NCBI RefSeq assembly: GCF_017498545.1
Contig: NZ_CP071793.1
Coordinates: 3,983,501-4,047,500, forward strand
Length of the DNA stretch: 64,000 bases
Origin: Sulfidibacter corallicola
Lineage (GTDB): Bacteria > Acidobacteriota > Holophagae > Acanthopleuribacterales > Acanthopleuribacteraceae
Direction of reading: 5' to 3'
Every line of letters starts with the position of its first letter. The stretch's first letter is position 1. The notes beneath the pieces are model-generated. The model did no database searches. It was not told the origin of the DNA and was given only the letters and a program-made list of their open reading frames with translations. Positions 51,251 to 60,400 of the stretch are shown in pieces. A program made the translations under genes and the position numbers.

Positions 51251-52450
51251 ATGACGCTCTTAGATCCCAACTCAGCCCCATCCTTCACGCGCAGGTCGCG
51301 CCGCATCGTCCGGCTCTTGCTGCGCGCGACCTGGATGATTGCGCTCACGGCCCTCCCCGCCGCGGCCCAGACCGAAAACAAGCCGGCGGACAAGAAGGTC
51401 GACGGCGGCAGGGCAAGAATTAACGGCCCCCAGGTGGACCAGGTCGCCCGCCAGCCCGGGAAGAGTCCGCACGCCATGATCGGCGCCATGTTCGACAACA
51501 TCGAAAAATACTGGCTGCCCATGGAATACGAAAAGGCGGGCCAAATGGAAGTCCGCGCCACCCTGGATGCCAGCCTGCCGGCCCATCGACTGGACCGGCG
51601 CCTCAAGGACGCGGGTTCCATGGATTTCGACGTCAGCTTCGAAGGGATCATGACGCCGGACGGACGCCATCGGATAAGCCTCGACGGAGATTTCGGCGAA
51701 GTGGAAATGATCGACGACCACAAGCGCAACTTCCTTGCGAGCCACGATTTCAAGGCCTTCTCCGACACGCCCATCCGAGCTCGTCAGAGCAACGCCAACC
51801 TCACCAATTACCGCAGTTACATGCTGCGCAGGCTGGGCGCCCTGAGACACCAGATCTTGGAGAGTGGGCAGTATCGCGCGGTGTATCGCGGAACAGGGCT
51901 GTTCGAGAACAACGATGTGGAAGTGATCAACATCTACAAACCGCAACCGAAAAACGCCAAAAAGAAGAATCGCAAGGCACCGATCCCGTTGAACCGGATT
52001 TGGACCTTTTGGCAAGACGGCGGTTATGAAGTGTGGCTGTACCGCGCCACGCACCTACCGGCGGTGGTGTTCTACACCAATACACGGGACAACGTGTTCG
52101 CGAACCTGACCTTCCACTACGACGACCGCTGGATGCCCACCCGCATCGTGTTCAACAACAATTCGGTCAACGCCGAGGGCCGCGGGGACCTGGTGTTGAC
52201 CTACGACAGCCAAAAACTCGTGCGCGGGTTCAGCCTGGATTTCGAGGGTAACAACGGCATGTCGCTGCGACTGGACACCACGCTTTCGTTCGGCGGCAAG
52301 CCGGAAGACAACCTGTTCCGCGTCTTGCCACCGTTCGGGTTCAAGAAGCTGAATCGGGATCACCTTCAGTTGATGTTGTTGACGCAGGTCTCGGGCAACC
52401 TCCTGAAACTCAAGAAGCACGGCTTCAATTTGAAAAATTTCAAATTCTGA
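51251..52450 (+). CDS. Secreted protein of unknown function (DUF1571-like)
   Basis: The 399-residue product has a long N-terminal region with a signal (LLLRATWMIALTALPAAAQ, residues 22-40). The mature part contains recurrent beta-rich lines such as RHRISLDGDFGEVEMIDDHKRNFLASHDF, NVFANLTFHYDDRWMPTRIVFNNN and FSLDFEGNNGMSLRLDTTLSFGG. These resemble LolA/DUF1571-type outer-membrane associated proteins; the match is by appearance only. It ends 18 bases before the kinase gene, so it may be co-transcribed with it. A role in sensing or in the envelope is possible but not shown. Confidence 0.72.
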   Translation: MTLLDPNSAPSFTRRSRRIVRLLLRATWMIALTALPAAAQTENKPADKKVDGGRARINGPQVDQVARQPGKSPHAMIGAMFDNIEKYWLPMEYEKAGQMEVRATLDASLPAHRLDRRLKDAGSMDFDVSFEGIMTPDGRHRISLDGDFGEVEMIDDHKRNFLASHDFKAFSDTPIRARQSNANLTNYRSYMLRRLGALRHQILESGQYRAVYRGTGLFENNDVEVINIYKPQPKNAKKKNRKAPIPLNRIWTFWQDGGYEVWLYRATHLPAVVFYTNTRDNVFANLTFHYDDRWMPTRIVFNNNSVNAEGRGDLVLTYDSQKLVRGFSLDFEGNNGMSLRLDTTLSFGGKPEDNLFRVLPPFGFKKLNRDHLQLMLLTQVSGNLLKLKKHGFNLKNFKF

Positions 52451-52468
52451 TTCGTGCGGTCGATCCGG

Positions 52469-55435
52469 ATGCTTCGTTCGATTTCCCCTTCATTTCCCAT
52501 CAAAGCGGCGGTTTTGCTTTGGGCGCTGAGTTCGTGCCCTGCCCTGTGGGCGCAGCGGTATGCGTTCCACAACCTGTCCATCGAGAACGGGTTGCCGCAA
52601 TCGTCGATTCGCGCCCTGCATCAGGACGCCAAGGGATTCCTGTGGTTCGGCACGCTGGCGGGCGTGCGTCGATTCGATGGGGTGGAATTCAGGAACCCGT
52701 TTTTGCGGGATGTGGAGCGTCTGCATGCGGCGCGATTCATCACCGAGGATTCGCGAGGGCGGGTCTGGATCGCCACCGACCGCGGCGCCGTGACCTACAG
52801 TGACAACGGAATCCAACACTACAAAGACTTCGACGGCATTCAGAGCCCGACCCTGAACCACATCATCGAGGACAGCCAGGGCTGGATCTGGTTCGCCACC
52901 AACTTTGGTATCAGTGTCCTGAAGCAGGACGGCACGATTCGTAACTTCGGGCCCAGCGACGGTCTCGAACCCCACAACGTGAACCGCCTTTACGAAGATC
53001 ATCAGGGCCACATCTGGCTGGGCACCGACAACGGCCTGCTGGTCTACGATCGGACGAGCTTTCGCGACAAGGGATTGGAGCTGGGTTTGCCGCCCGTGCG
53101 CATCCGCCACCTGTTCGGCGAAAACAGCCAAGCCGTTTGGATCGGCACGGACAACGGCCTCTACGCCTGGGTCGACCGACGCCTGCACCACTACGACGCT
53201 CAATCCGGACTGGGCGGCAACAGCGTGCGCGCCATCGTGCGCGACCGCGCCGGATACCTCTGGACCGGTCACGAAAACGGCGTGTGCCGCCTCGATTTGA
53301 GTGCCGGCTACGCCCAACCGCGCAAACTGAACCTGACTTCCGCCAACGGGCTGTGCGAAGGATCGGTGTTTCACATCATCGAAGACCGCGAGGGCAACCT
53401 CTGGTTCGGTACCAACTCCGGCGCCAGCAAGCTCAACAATCTGGCGTTCGTCAGCTTCACCAAGGACCAGGGCATGGGTTCCGACGTCTGGTCCATCGTC
53501 CAGGAAGAGAGTGGGCGGCTGTGGTTGGGTACCCAACGCGGCGTCTACTCGCTGGAACCCGATCTGGAAAACGCCGTCATCACGCCTTGGCGCCGCAATC
53601 AGGACCTGCCCTCCCAGGAGGTGCGCGGACTGCATCTGGAGAAGGACGGCACGCTTTGGCTGGCGACCCGGCACGGCCTGGCCCGCCACCGCGACGGGCA
53701 TCTGAAGATCTGGACCCGCGACGACGGATTGCCCGACGACTTCATGCGCAACCTCCACAAGGACCGCGAGGGCCGGCTTTGGGCGGCTACGGAAAACGGG
53801 GGCCTGATCTACCTGACCGCATCCGATGACGAAACCCTTCATTTTTTGGGTCCATCCAATGGGTTGCCCACCAAACGGGTGTTCTGCACCTATCAAGCGC
53901 GCAACGGGAGACTGTGGTTCGGCACGGAAAGCGGCCTGGCCTACCTGGACGGGGATCCCGCCGAAAACCGCATCCAGGTCCTCAGCGAGCGCGACGGGTT
54001 GCCCTACAACCGCGTCCTGTGTGTGAACGAGGATGCGGAGGGCCGCATCTGGGTGGGCACCACCTTCGGCATGGCCTACTACCAAAACGGTGAATTCCAC
54101 AATTTCACGCGGGCGAACGGGTTGCACGACGAGTTCATCTACTTCCTGATCTTCGATCGCAATCAAGCGCTGTGGATGGGCACCAACAAGGGCGTCACTC
54201 GTTACCAAAACGACCATTTCCATCACTTCAACACCCATCACGGCCTGGCCTTCAACGAGATGAACGTCAACGCCGCGCTCCTGGACCGCGACGGCCGGCT
54301 CTGGTTCGGGTGCCGGGGCGGGGTCAACCGCGTCAATCCCGATTCGGTCATCATCAACCACACTCGGCCCCCGGTGTACATCACCGACTTCGCCGTGCTC
54401 AACAAGTCGCGCCCGGCGGTACCGAACCAGGAGCTCAAGCACAACGAAAACCACGTCCGCATCCAATTCGCGGCCCTCAGCTATGCCGTGCCGGAATCGA
54501 CCCTGTTCCGCCACAAACTGGTAGGGCTGGACAGCGAATGGCAGGTGGGCACCGATCGGGTGGTGCAATACGCGTCCCTGCCGCCCGGGCAGTACTCGCT
54601 GGTGGTGGAGGCACAGAACGAAGCGGGCTTGTGGAGCGAGCAGCCGGCCACCTTCGGTTTCACCATCAAGCCGCCCTATTGGCGCAGGCCCTGGTTCATC
54701 GGGTTCGGCGTCTTCTTCCTGATCACCCTGATTTACCTGCGCATCAAGGACCTGCAAAAGCGCAACGACATCCTGGCCCGCGAGGCCGAACTTCTACTGG
54801 AAAAGGTCGAGGCCGAAAAGGCGATCGAACTGCGCCAGGAAGCCGAAATACGCCTGTTGCACTCCCAGATGAATCCCCACTTCCTTCAGAACGCGCTCAA
54901 CACGGCGATCTACTTCGCGGGCAACGATACGGAGAAGGCCAAGAAGATCCTGCGCAAATTGAGTCAAATCTTCCGCATGAATCACAAGGCCACGCTCGAA
55001 GGCTGGTCGACGCTGGCAGCGGAGATCACGCTTATCGAAAACTACATGGAAATTCAGCAGTTGCGCTTCTCCGACAAGCTCACCTACTCCGCCGACTGCC
55101 CGCCCGATCTGTTGGAAGAAGTGATCCCCGGATTCATCATTCAACCCCTGGTGGAAAATGCGGCCGTGCACGGGGTGCGCAATACCCTGGACCCGGTCCA
55201 AGTCACCCTGACCTGTCGCGGCTCCGACGACGAGATCCATGTGGCGGTCGCCAACAACGGCCAGCCGCTCAAGCGTCCCTTTCAGGACTTTCTCTCCGAA
55301 GAACATGCGCTGGGCAACATCAACAAGCGCCTGCACTTGTTGTACAACAGAAATCTCCATTACAGCTACGAGGATGGCAATCTCATCTTCTCGTTCAGCA
55401 TGAGGCGACGCCATGAAAGTCATACTGGTGGATGA
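52469..55435 (+). CDS. LytS-type sensor histidine kinase with two seven-bladed periplasmic propellers
   Basis: A 988-residue membrane sensor. A signal (SFPIKAAVLLWALSSCPALWAQ) leads to 14 two-component-propeller repeats (each about D.(6-8)G.iWfGT..Gl..), i.e. two seven-bladed propellers. A Y_Y_Y Ig-like domain (about residues 640-730) and one transmembrane segment (PWFIGFGVFFLITLIYL) follow. A short coiled coil leads to the kinase of the His_kinase/LytS family with phospho-acceptor His804 (LHSQMNPHFLQNALNTAIYF) and ATPase N box LVENAAVHGVRN. This is the sensor layout of Bacteroidetes-type regulators. The GTG at 52454 is an alternative start. The regulator gene overlaps the end by 23 bases. 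Confidence 0.94.
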   Translation: MLRSISPSFPIKAAVLLWALSSCPALWAQRYAFHNLSIENGLPQSSIRALHQDAKGFLWFGTLAGVRRFDGVEFRNPFLRDVERLHAARFITEDSRGRVWIATDRGAVTYSDNGIQHYKDFDGIQSPTLNHIIEDSQGWIWFATNFGISVLKQDGTIRNFGPSDGLEPHNVNRLYEDHQGHIWLGTDNGLLVYDRTSFRDKGLELGLPPVRIRHLFGENSQAVWIGTDNGLYAWVDRRLHHYDAQSGLGGNSVRAIVRDRAGYLWTGHENGVCRLDLSAGYAQPRKLNLTSANGLCEGSVFHIIEDREGNLWFGTNSGASKLNNLAFVSFTKDQGMGSDVWSIVQEESGRLWLGTQRGVYSLEPDLENAVITPWRRNQDLPSQEVRGLHLEKDGTLWLATRHGLARHRDGHLKIWTRDDGLPDDFMRNLHKDREGRLWAATENGGLIYLTASDDETLHFLGPSNGLPTKRVFCTYQARNGRLWFGTESGLAYLDGDPAENRIQVLSERDGLPYNRVLCVNEDAEGRIWVGTTFGMAYYQNGEFHNFTRANGLHDEFIYFLIFDRNQALWMGTNKGVTRYQNDHFHHFNTHHGLAFNEMNVNAALLDRDGRLWFGCRGGVNRVNPDSVIINHTRPPVYITDFAVLNKSRPAVPNQELKHNENHVRIQFAALSYAVPESTLFRHKLVGLDSEWQVGTDRVVQYASLPPGQYSLVVEAQNEAGLWSEQPATFGFTIKPPYWRRPWFIGFGVFFLITLIYLRIKDLQKRNDILAREAELLLEKVEAEKAIELRQEAEIRLLHSQMNPHFLQNALNTAIYFAGNDTEKAKKILRKLSQIFRMNHKATLEGWSTLAAEITLIENYMEIQQLRFSDKLTYSADCPPDLLEEVIPGFIIQPLVENAAVHGVRNTLDPVQVTLTCRGSDDEIHVAVANNGQPLKRPFQDFLSEEHALGNINKRLHLLYNRNLHYSYEDGNLIFSFSMRRRHESHTGG

Positions 55436-56138
55436 CGAGCCCGCGGCACGAGGACTGCTGCGCGACCAATTGGAAGCCTTCGAAGACATCGAAATCGTCG
55501 CGGAGGCCAAGAACGGTGTCGAAGCGATCGTTCAAATCAACGACCACGCGCCCGACCTGGTTTTTTTGGACATACAGATGCCGGTGCTCGACGGCTTCGA
55601 CATTCTGCCCTATCTGAAAGAGCGGCCCATGATCGTGTTCTGCACGGCGTTCGATCAATACGCGCTCAAGGCATTCGAGGAGCAGGCTTTGGACTACCTG
55701 CTCAAACCGGTGGAGGACGACCGGCTCGACAAATGCCTGAAACGGGTTCGCCGCGAATGGGCCAAGATCGAGAACCTGGGCAAGGTGGTCGCCAACGAGC
55801 GCGGCCTCGAGAAAATCGTGTGCCAGCAGAACCAGGTCCACCTGGTCGTGTGGCTGAAGGACGTGGCCCTGTTCCGGAAAGAGGGCCGCTACACGCTCGC
55901 CATGGGCCTGAACGGCTCCGAGTACCTGACCGACTTGACGATCGCCCACCTCGCGGAGGAAATCAAGGATCCCAACTTCTTCCAGATCAACCGCTCGGTG
56001 ATCATTCGCAAACAGATCGTGCGCAGTTTTCGGGTGCTCGGCTCAGGCGCGGGGGAACTGACCACCGCCGACTTCGGCAGCTTTTCGTTGAGCCGCAGCC
56101 GCGTGGTCGATTTCCGCGCCTGGCTTCAGGAGAAATGA
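55413..56138 (+). CDS. LytTR-family response regulator
   Basis: The 241-residue partner of the preceding kinase. The receiver has VDDEPAARGLL, phosphorylation site Asp53 in DLVFLDIQMPVLDGFD, the switch Thr in FCTAFDQYALKAFE and the conserved Lys in YLLKPV. A LytTR DNA-binding domain follows (about 135-240: VVWLKDVALFRKEGRYTLAMGLNGSEYLTDLTIAHLAEEIKDPNFFQINRSVIIRKQIVR). It starts inside the kinase gene (ATG at 55413), so the two are translationally coupled. Targets are unknown. Confidence 0.96.
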   Translation: MKVILVDDEPAARGLLRDQLEAFEDIEIVAEAKNGVEAIVQINDHAPDLVFLDIQMPVLDGFDILPYLKERPMIVFCTAFDQYALKAFEEQALDYLLKPVEDDRLDKCLKRVRREWAKIENLGKVVANERGLEKIVCQQNQVHLVVWLKDVALFRKEGRYTLAMGLNGSEYLTDLTIAHLAEEIKDPNFFQINRSVIIRKQIVRSFRVLGSGAGELTTADFGSFSLSRSRVVDFRAWLQEK

Positions 56139-56193
56139 TGCGGGGTCGACGGTATCCGGGCGAGCCGTTCGTGGTACGCGCCGGATTCGCCGA

Positions 56194-56859
56194 TCAATAC
56201 ACCTTGCTGATCGCTTCCAACGGTTTGCGCGTGAGATTGGGGACGCGGGTGCCTTCTTTGGGGTAACCGACCGGCAGGAGAATGACCGGCACCTCGTTCT
56301 TGGGTCGCTCGAGGATTTCGTTGAGAAATCCCATGGGGTTGGGCGTGTGCGTCAGGGTCGCCAGACCGGCGTTGTGAAGCGCGGCAATGAGCATGCCCGC
56401 GGCGATGCCCACCGATTCGTTGACGTAGTAGTTCTTGTGGCGTTTGCCGTCGATCACCTTGTAGTTCTCCTTGAAGATGATGATGACCGCCGGCGCGATA
56501 TCGATGAATTCCTTGACGTGGTCGGTTCCGAAAATCGCCAGGTCCCGCTTCCAATCCTCGGGAAAACGCTGCTCGTAATTGATGCGCTCTTCCTTTTCGG
56601 CGGCGAGCCGGATCTGGTGCTTGATATGGGAATCCCTTACCACCGCGAAGAACCAGGGCTGTTTGTGCGCGCCTGAGGGAGCGGTGCTGGCCGTGCGGAT
56701 GGCGTTGTCGATGACCTCGGCGGGGACGTCCTCGTCGCTGAACTCTCGAACGGTACGGCGTCGATCGGAAAACGCGTACCAATCGCTGGAACGCTGGATC
56801 ATCTCCTCGCGCGAAAAACGCTCGAAATAAAAAGGTACAAAATGGTCCGGGTATGTCAT
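56194..56859 (-). CDS. Iodotyrosine deiodinase-like flavoprotein (nitroreductase fold)
   Basis: The 221-residue protein has the FMN nitroreductase fold and is closest in pattern to iodotyrosine deiodinase (IYD). The start of homology (SDRRRTVREFSDEDVPAEVIDNAIRTASTAPSGAHKQPW) and the end (LLPVGYPKEGTRVPNLTRKPLEAI) match IYD closely. By my alignment to the human enzyme the three residues that bind the iodotyrosine carboxylate and amine are kept: Glu91, Tyr95 (ERINY) and Lys116 (HVKEF), with the same spacing (4 and 21). IYD reductively removes halogen from mono- and diiodotyrosine. GAGGAG lies 9 bases before the ATG at 56857-56859. It is monocistronic. Confidence 0.85.
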   Translation of the reverse strand: MTYPDHFVPFYFERFSREEMIQRSSDWYAFSDRRRTVREFSDEDVPAEVIDNAIRTASTAPSGAHKQPWFFAVVRDSHIKHQIRLAAEKEERINYEQRFPEDWKRDLAIFGTDHVKEFIDIAPAVIIIFKENYKVIDGKRHKNYYVNESVGIAAGMLIAALHNAGLATLTHTPNPMGFLNEILERPKNEVPVILLPVGYPKEGTRVPNLTRKPLEAISKVY

Positions 56860-57440
56860 GTTCGGTTGCTCCTCATCGCATTGCATCGATGGGAAAGCCC
56901 AATAAAGCCAAAAAGGTGCCCTGTCGATTCCTCGGTGCTGCGGACGACGGGGAAGCGGAATGGCGTCAGTATACCACGCACCAACGATAAACAAATCCAT
57001 ACATGATCTATATTTATCATCTATTTTTTTTATTGATGAAAATGAATTCGATTCGCAGGATATGCGTGTATGCTTCTAGGTACGCACCAATCATCCACCG
57101 TCCCGCTTCGGTTCCCGGTAAACCCGACTCATCCGTTTGGTGGTTGTTCGGCCGGCTCGACGCCAGCACGGTCAAAGGCGTCCGCGAAACCAAGGCCACC
57201 CGAGGCACCGATCGCCCGAGCGCGGCAATTCGAGCCGCCAGGATGGGATCGGGCCCTCGCGAATCCGGCCCTCCACCAGGCATCTTGACCCCCCGTCGAA
57301 ACCCACCTTTTTGGTTCGGCGTAAGTATGGTCAGGTTTCCCAAACAGTGGATCGATTGATGACCCGCCAAGTCCAGTGTTGACATAGGGAAAGGGTCTTC
57401 CGCAATTGCGGTTCGAGGATTTGAGGCACGAGAGGTAGAC
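56860..57440. other. Divergent intergenic region, AT-rich around 56985-57080
   Basis: 581 bases between the deiodinase and the hybrid sensor gene. The strongly AT-rich part contains the deiodinase promoter (56968-56994). A perfect TTGACA sits at 57379-57384 on the plus strand, but no fitting -10 follows at 16-18 bases. A 118-codon frame at 57003 has no motif and is not called. Confidence 0.4.
56968..56994 (-). promoter_or_regulatory. Putative extended -10 promoter of the deiodinase gene
   Basis: On the minus strand TGG-TATACT (complement of 56968-56976) is an extended -10 with five of six bases of consensus; a weak TTGTTT (56989-56994) lies 15 bases upstream. The leader would be about 100 bases. 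Confidence 0.4.
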
Positions 57441-60400
57441 ATGTTCACCCCCAAGACACGCGCAGACCGCCGACTCCATCGTCAAGGCAACACATCGCAC
57501 GACCTGCAAATCAACGGTCCTTCTCGGCACAAGGTAGGCCTCGGGATGGCCACCTTGCTTTGCCTTGGCTTGGTCTTTCCGTCGGTTTCACCCCTTTTCG
57601 GCGGTCGTCGCGTATCGGTGGAAAAGGTATGGATCGAAAACGAGGAGGGGGTTCCCTTCCAAATCAGATCCACGATTCAGGACCGCCAAGGGTTTATCTG
57701 GATTCACACCGATTACGGCCTGTATCGCTTCGACGGTTACGAATACCATCAGATCAAGCCCAAGCGCGGCAATCCCTACACCATCATCAGCGACAAGGTC
57801 ACCTTTCTTTTCAACGACAGCGAAGGACGGCTCTGGATCGGCACCGAAAAAGGACTCTCACGCTACGAGTCCGATACCGGCCATTTCATCAATTACGAAC
57901 ACCGGCCCGACGAACCCTCGACCCTGCTGGACCCCGCCATGCGCGACATCACCCAGGACGCCGACGGCATCATCTGGGTGGCCTCCGCAAAAGGTCTCAA
58001 CCGACTCGATCGAGACGAGAAGAGTTTCCGTCGCCACGAACTGCCCGTTCCGAAGCCGGAAGCGGAACCGGAAAACGATTTCGAATCGGGTTTTTTGCCA
58101 CGGGAGCGGCGCATCAACACCGTGATCACGGATCGATCGAATCGAATCTGGCTGGGTGCGAACCACGGATTGTTCCGCTTCGATCGGGAAAAAGAAAAGT
58201 TCGTCTCGGGACCGGAAATCGAGAAAGAGGACGGTGAGACGGTGGGTGTCGCCTCGGCCTACGCCGATCGCGACAGACTCTGGTTGTTCTTGCGGAGCGG
58301 TGAAAAAAACAGCCGCCTGGTCTACTTGGATGAAAGCGGCGAAACCTACCATCCCTTCAAACTGGAAGGCGCAAGGGCACCCGATCCGGATCGTTTCGAT
58401 CCGACAAAAATGCTGCGGGACAGCCATGGCCGATTGTGGATCGGTACCTCCCGCCAAGGTGTGTTTCGTTTCGAAGAGCAGATGCGGACCTGGGAACACT
58501 TCACCAACCTGCCCGAGAAAGAGAACGCCCTGTTCATGGGCCAGGTCTCCACACTCATGGAAGACATGGGCGGCATCATCTGGGTCGGTACCGAATCCGG
58601 CCTCAACAAGATCCTCCTGAGCACCAACAATTTCTTCCACCTGTCTTCGGTGGAGGGCGACCCCCGCACCCTCAGTTCCCGCAACGTCCGAACCATTGTC
58701 CGCGACAGCAAGGGTACGCTGTGGGTCGGTACCGAGAAAGGCCTCAACCGCCGTCCCATCGGCGATCGGGTGTTCTACCATTATTTCGCCGATCCAGAAG
58801 ACAAGTACAGCCTGTTGGACGACAACATCACGCGCATCGTGGAAGACAACAGCGGCCGCATATACGTGGCGACCCATTCGCAAATTCACCTCTATCGACC
58901 GAAGACCGACGACTTCAAGCGGCTGTTGCCCAAGGAAGAGATCGCCAAGTTCAAATACATTTTCGGAATGACCGCCGATGCCTGGGACAACATCTGGATC
59001 TCGGGCGAAGCCAAGGAAGGTCACGCGATCACCGTGTACCGCGCCAACACCGGCAAGATATCTTCGTTCGTCAGTGACCCGAAAAATCCCGGCGCGCTGC
59101 CCACCGAAACCGTTTTCAGCGTGTACACCGACAGCAAGGAGCGAACTTGGGTCGCCACCTATCAGCACGGTCTCAGTCTGTACAAGCCCAAGAAGAAGAA
59201 ATTCGTCCATTTCCGCTACGAGAGCGACAACCCTCAATCCCTGGGCGCCCTGTCGGTGTATTCCATCGTGGAAGACAAGAAGGGCAAGCTGTGGATGAGC
59301 ACCGACGAGGGGTTGAGTCGCCTGGATCCGGAAACCGGCAAGTTCCGCAATTATTACGGCAAGGACCGCGTGCCCGAGCGCGACCTGCGCGGCATCGTTC
59401 TGGACGACAAGGGTTACCTCTGGTTGAGCCACGAAAAGGGTCTCACCCGCTACTATCCCGAAACGCGCGAGGCGGTCCATTACAACCTGCGCGACGGCCT
59501 CAACAACCGCTTCAATTGGGGTTCGTTCGGCACCGATAAAAAGGGAGAGATCTATTTCGGCGGCAGCAACGGCATCACCTATTTCCACCCCAAGGAAGTT
59601 CGCGCGAGCTCGTTCGTGCCGCCGTTGGCCATCACCTATATCCAGAGCAACGAAAAGGGCCTCACCCGGTTCGACATGTTGGGCGGCGAGGAACCCCGCC
59701 TGAACCACGACGGGAACTACATGAAGATCGGGCTGACCGCCCTGGATTTTTCCAATCCCCGCCGCAATCTGTACCGCTACAAACTGGAACCGCGCGATGA
59801 TGAATGGTCCAGCCCGGTGACCAACAGAAGCGTTTATTTCAAGGCGCTGGATCCCGGTGAGTATACGCTGCGACTGCAGGGTTCCAACAGCAACGGACGC
59901 TGGAGCGAACTGTCCCAGGAACTGCGATTCTCGGTGGTGCCGCCGTTCTGGCGCACCAAGCTGGCGTTCCTGCTCTACGCGATCATGATTCCCAGCGCCC
60001 TGTACGGGCACCATCAATGGCGTCTGCGGCAGATTCGGACGCGGGCCGCGGAACTGGAAGTCCTGGTCGAGGAGCGCACCATCAGCTTGGTCGCCGAAAA
60101 GAAAAAGACCGAGGCCCAGGCCCAGAAGCTGTTGGAACTGGACCGGCTGAAGACCCAGTTCTTCTCCAACGTGTCCCACGAATTCCGCACCCCGCTGACC
60201 CTGATCATCGGTCCTCTGGAAACCATGCTGTCGCACGCGAGCGGTTCACCGTCCGAGCGATTGCAGAGCCAGCACGAGGTCATGCTGCGCAACGCCCGTC
60301 GCCTGCTGCGGCTCATCAACCAACTTCTCGACATCTCCAAACTGGAAGCCGGCAGCATGGCGTTGATCGCGCGCCCGCTCAAGATCACCAAATTCGTCAA

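Noticed and set aside
57003..57359. 118-codon ORF in the AT-rich divergent region
   Set aside because: Start lies in the AT-rich promoter zone with no ribosome site; the protein is of random composition.
57858..60236. 792-codon minus-strand ORF inside the hybrid sensor gene
   Set aside because: Antisense shadow of a real gene with clear domains.
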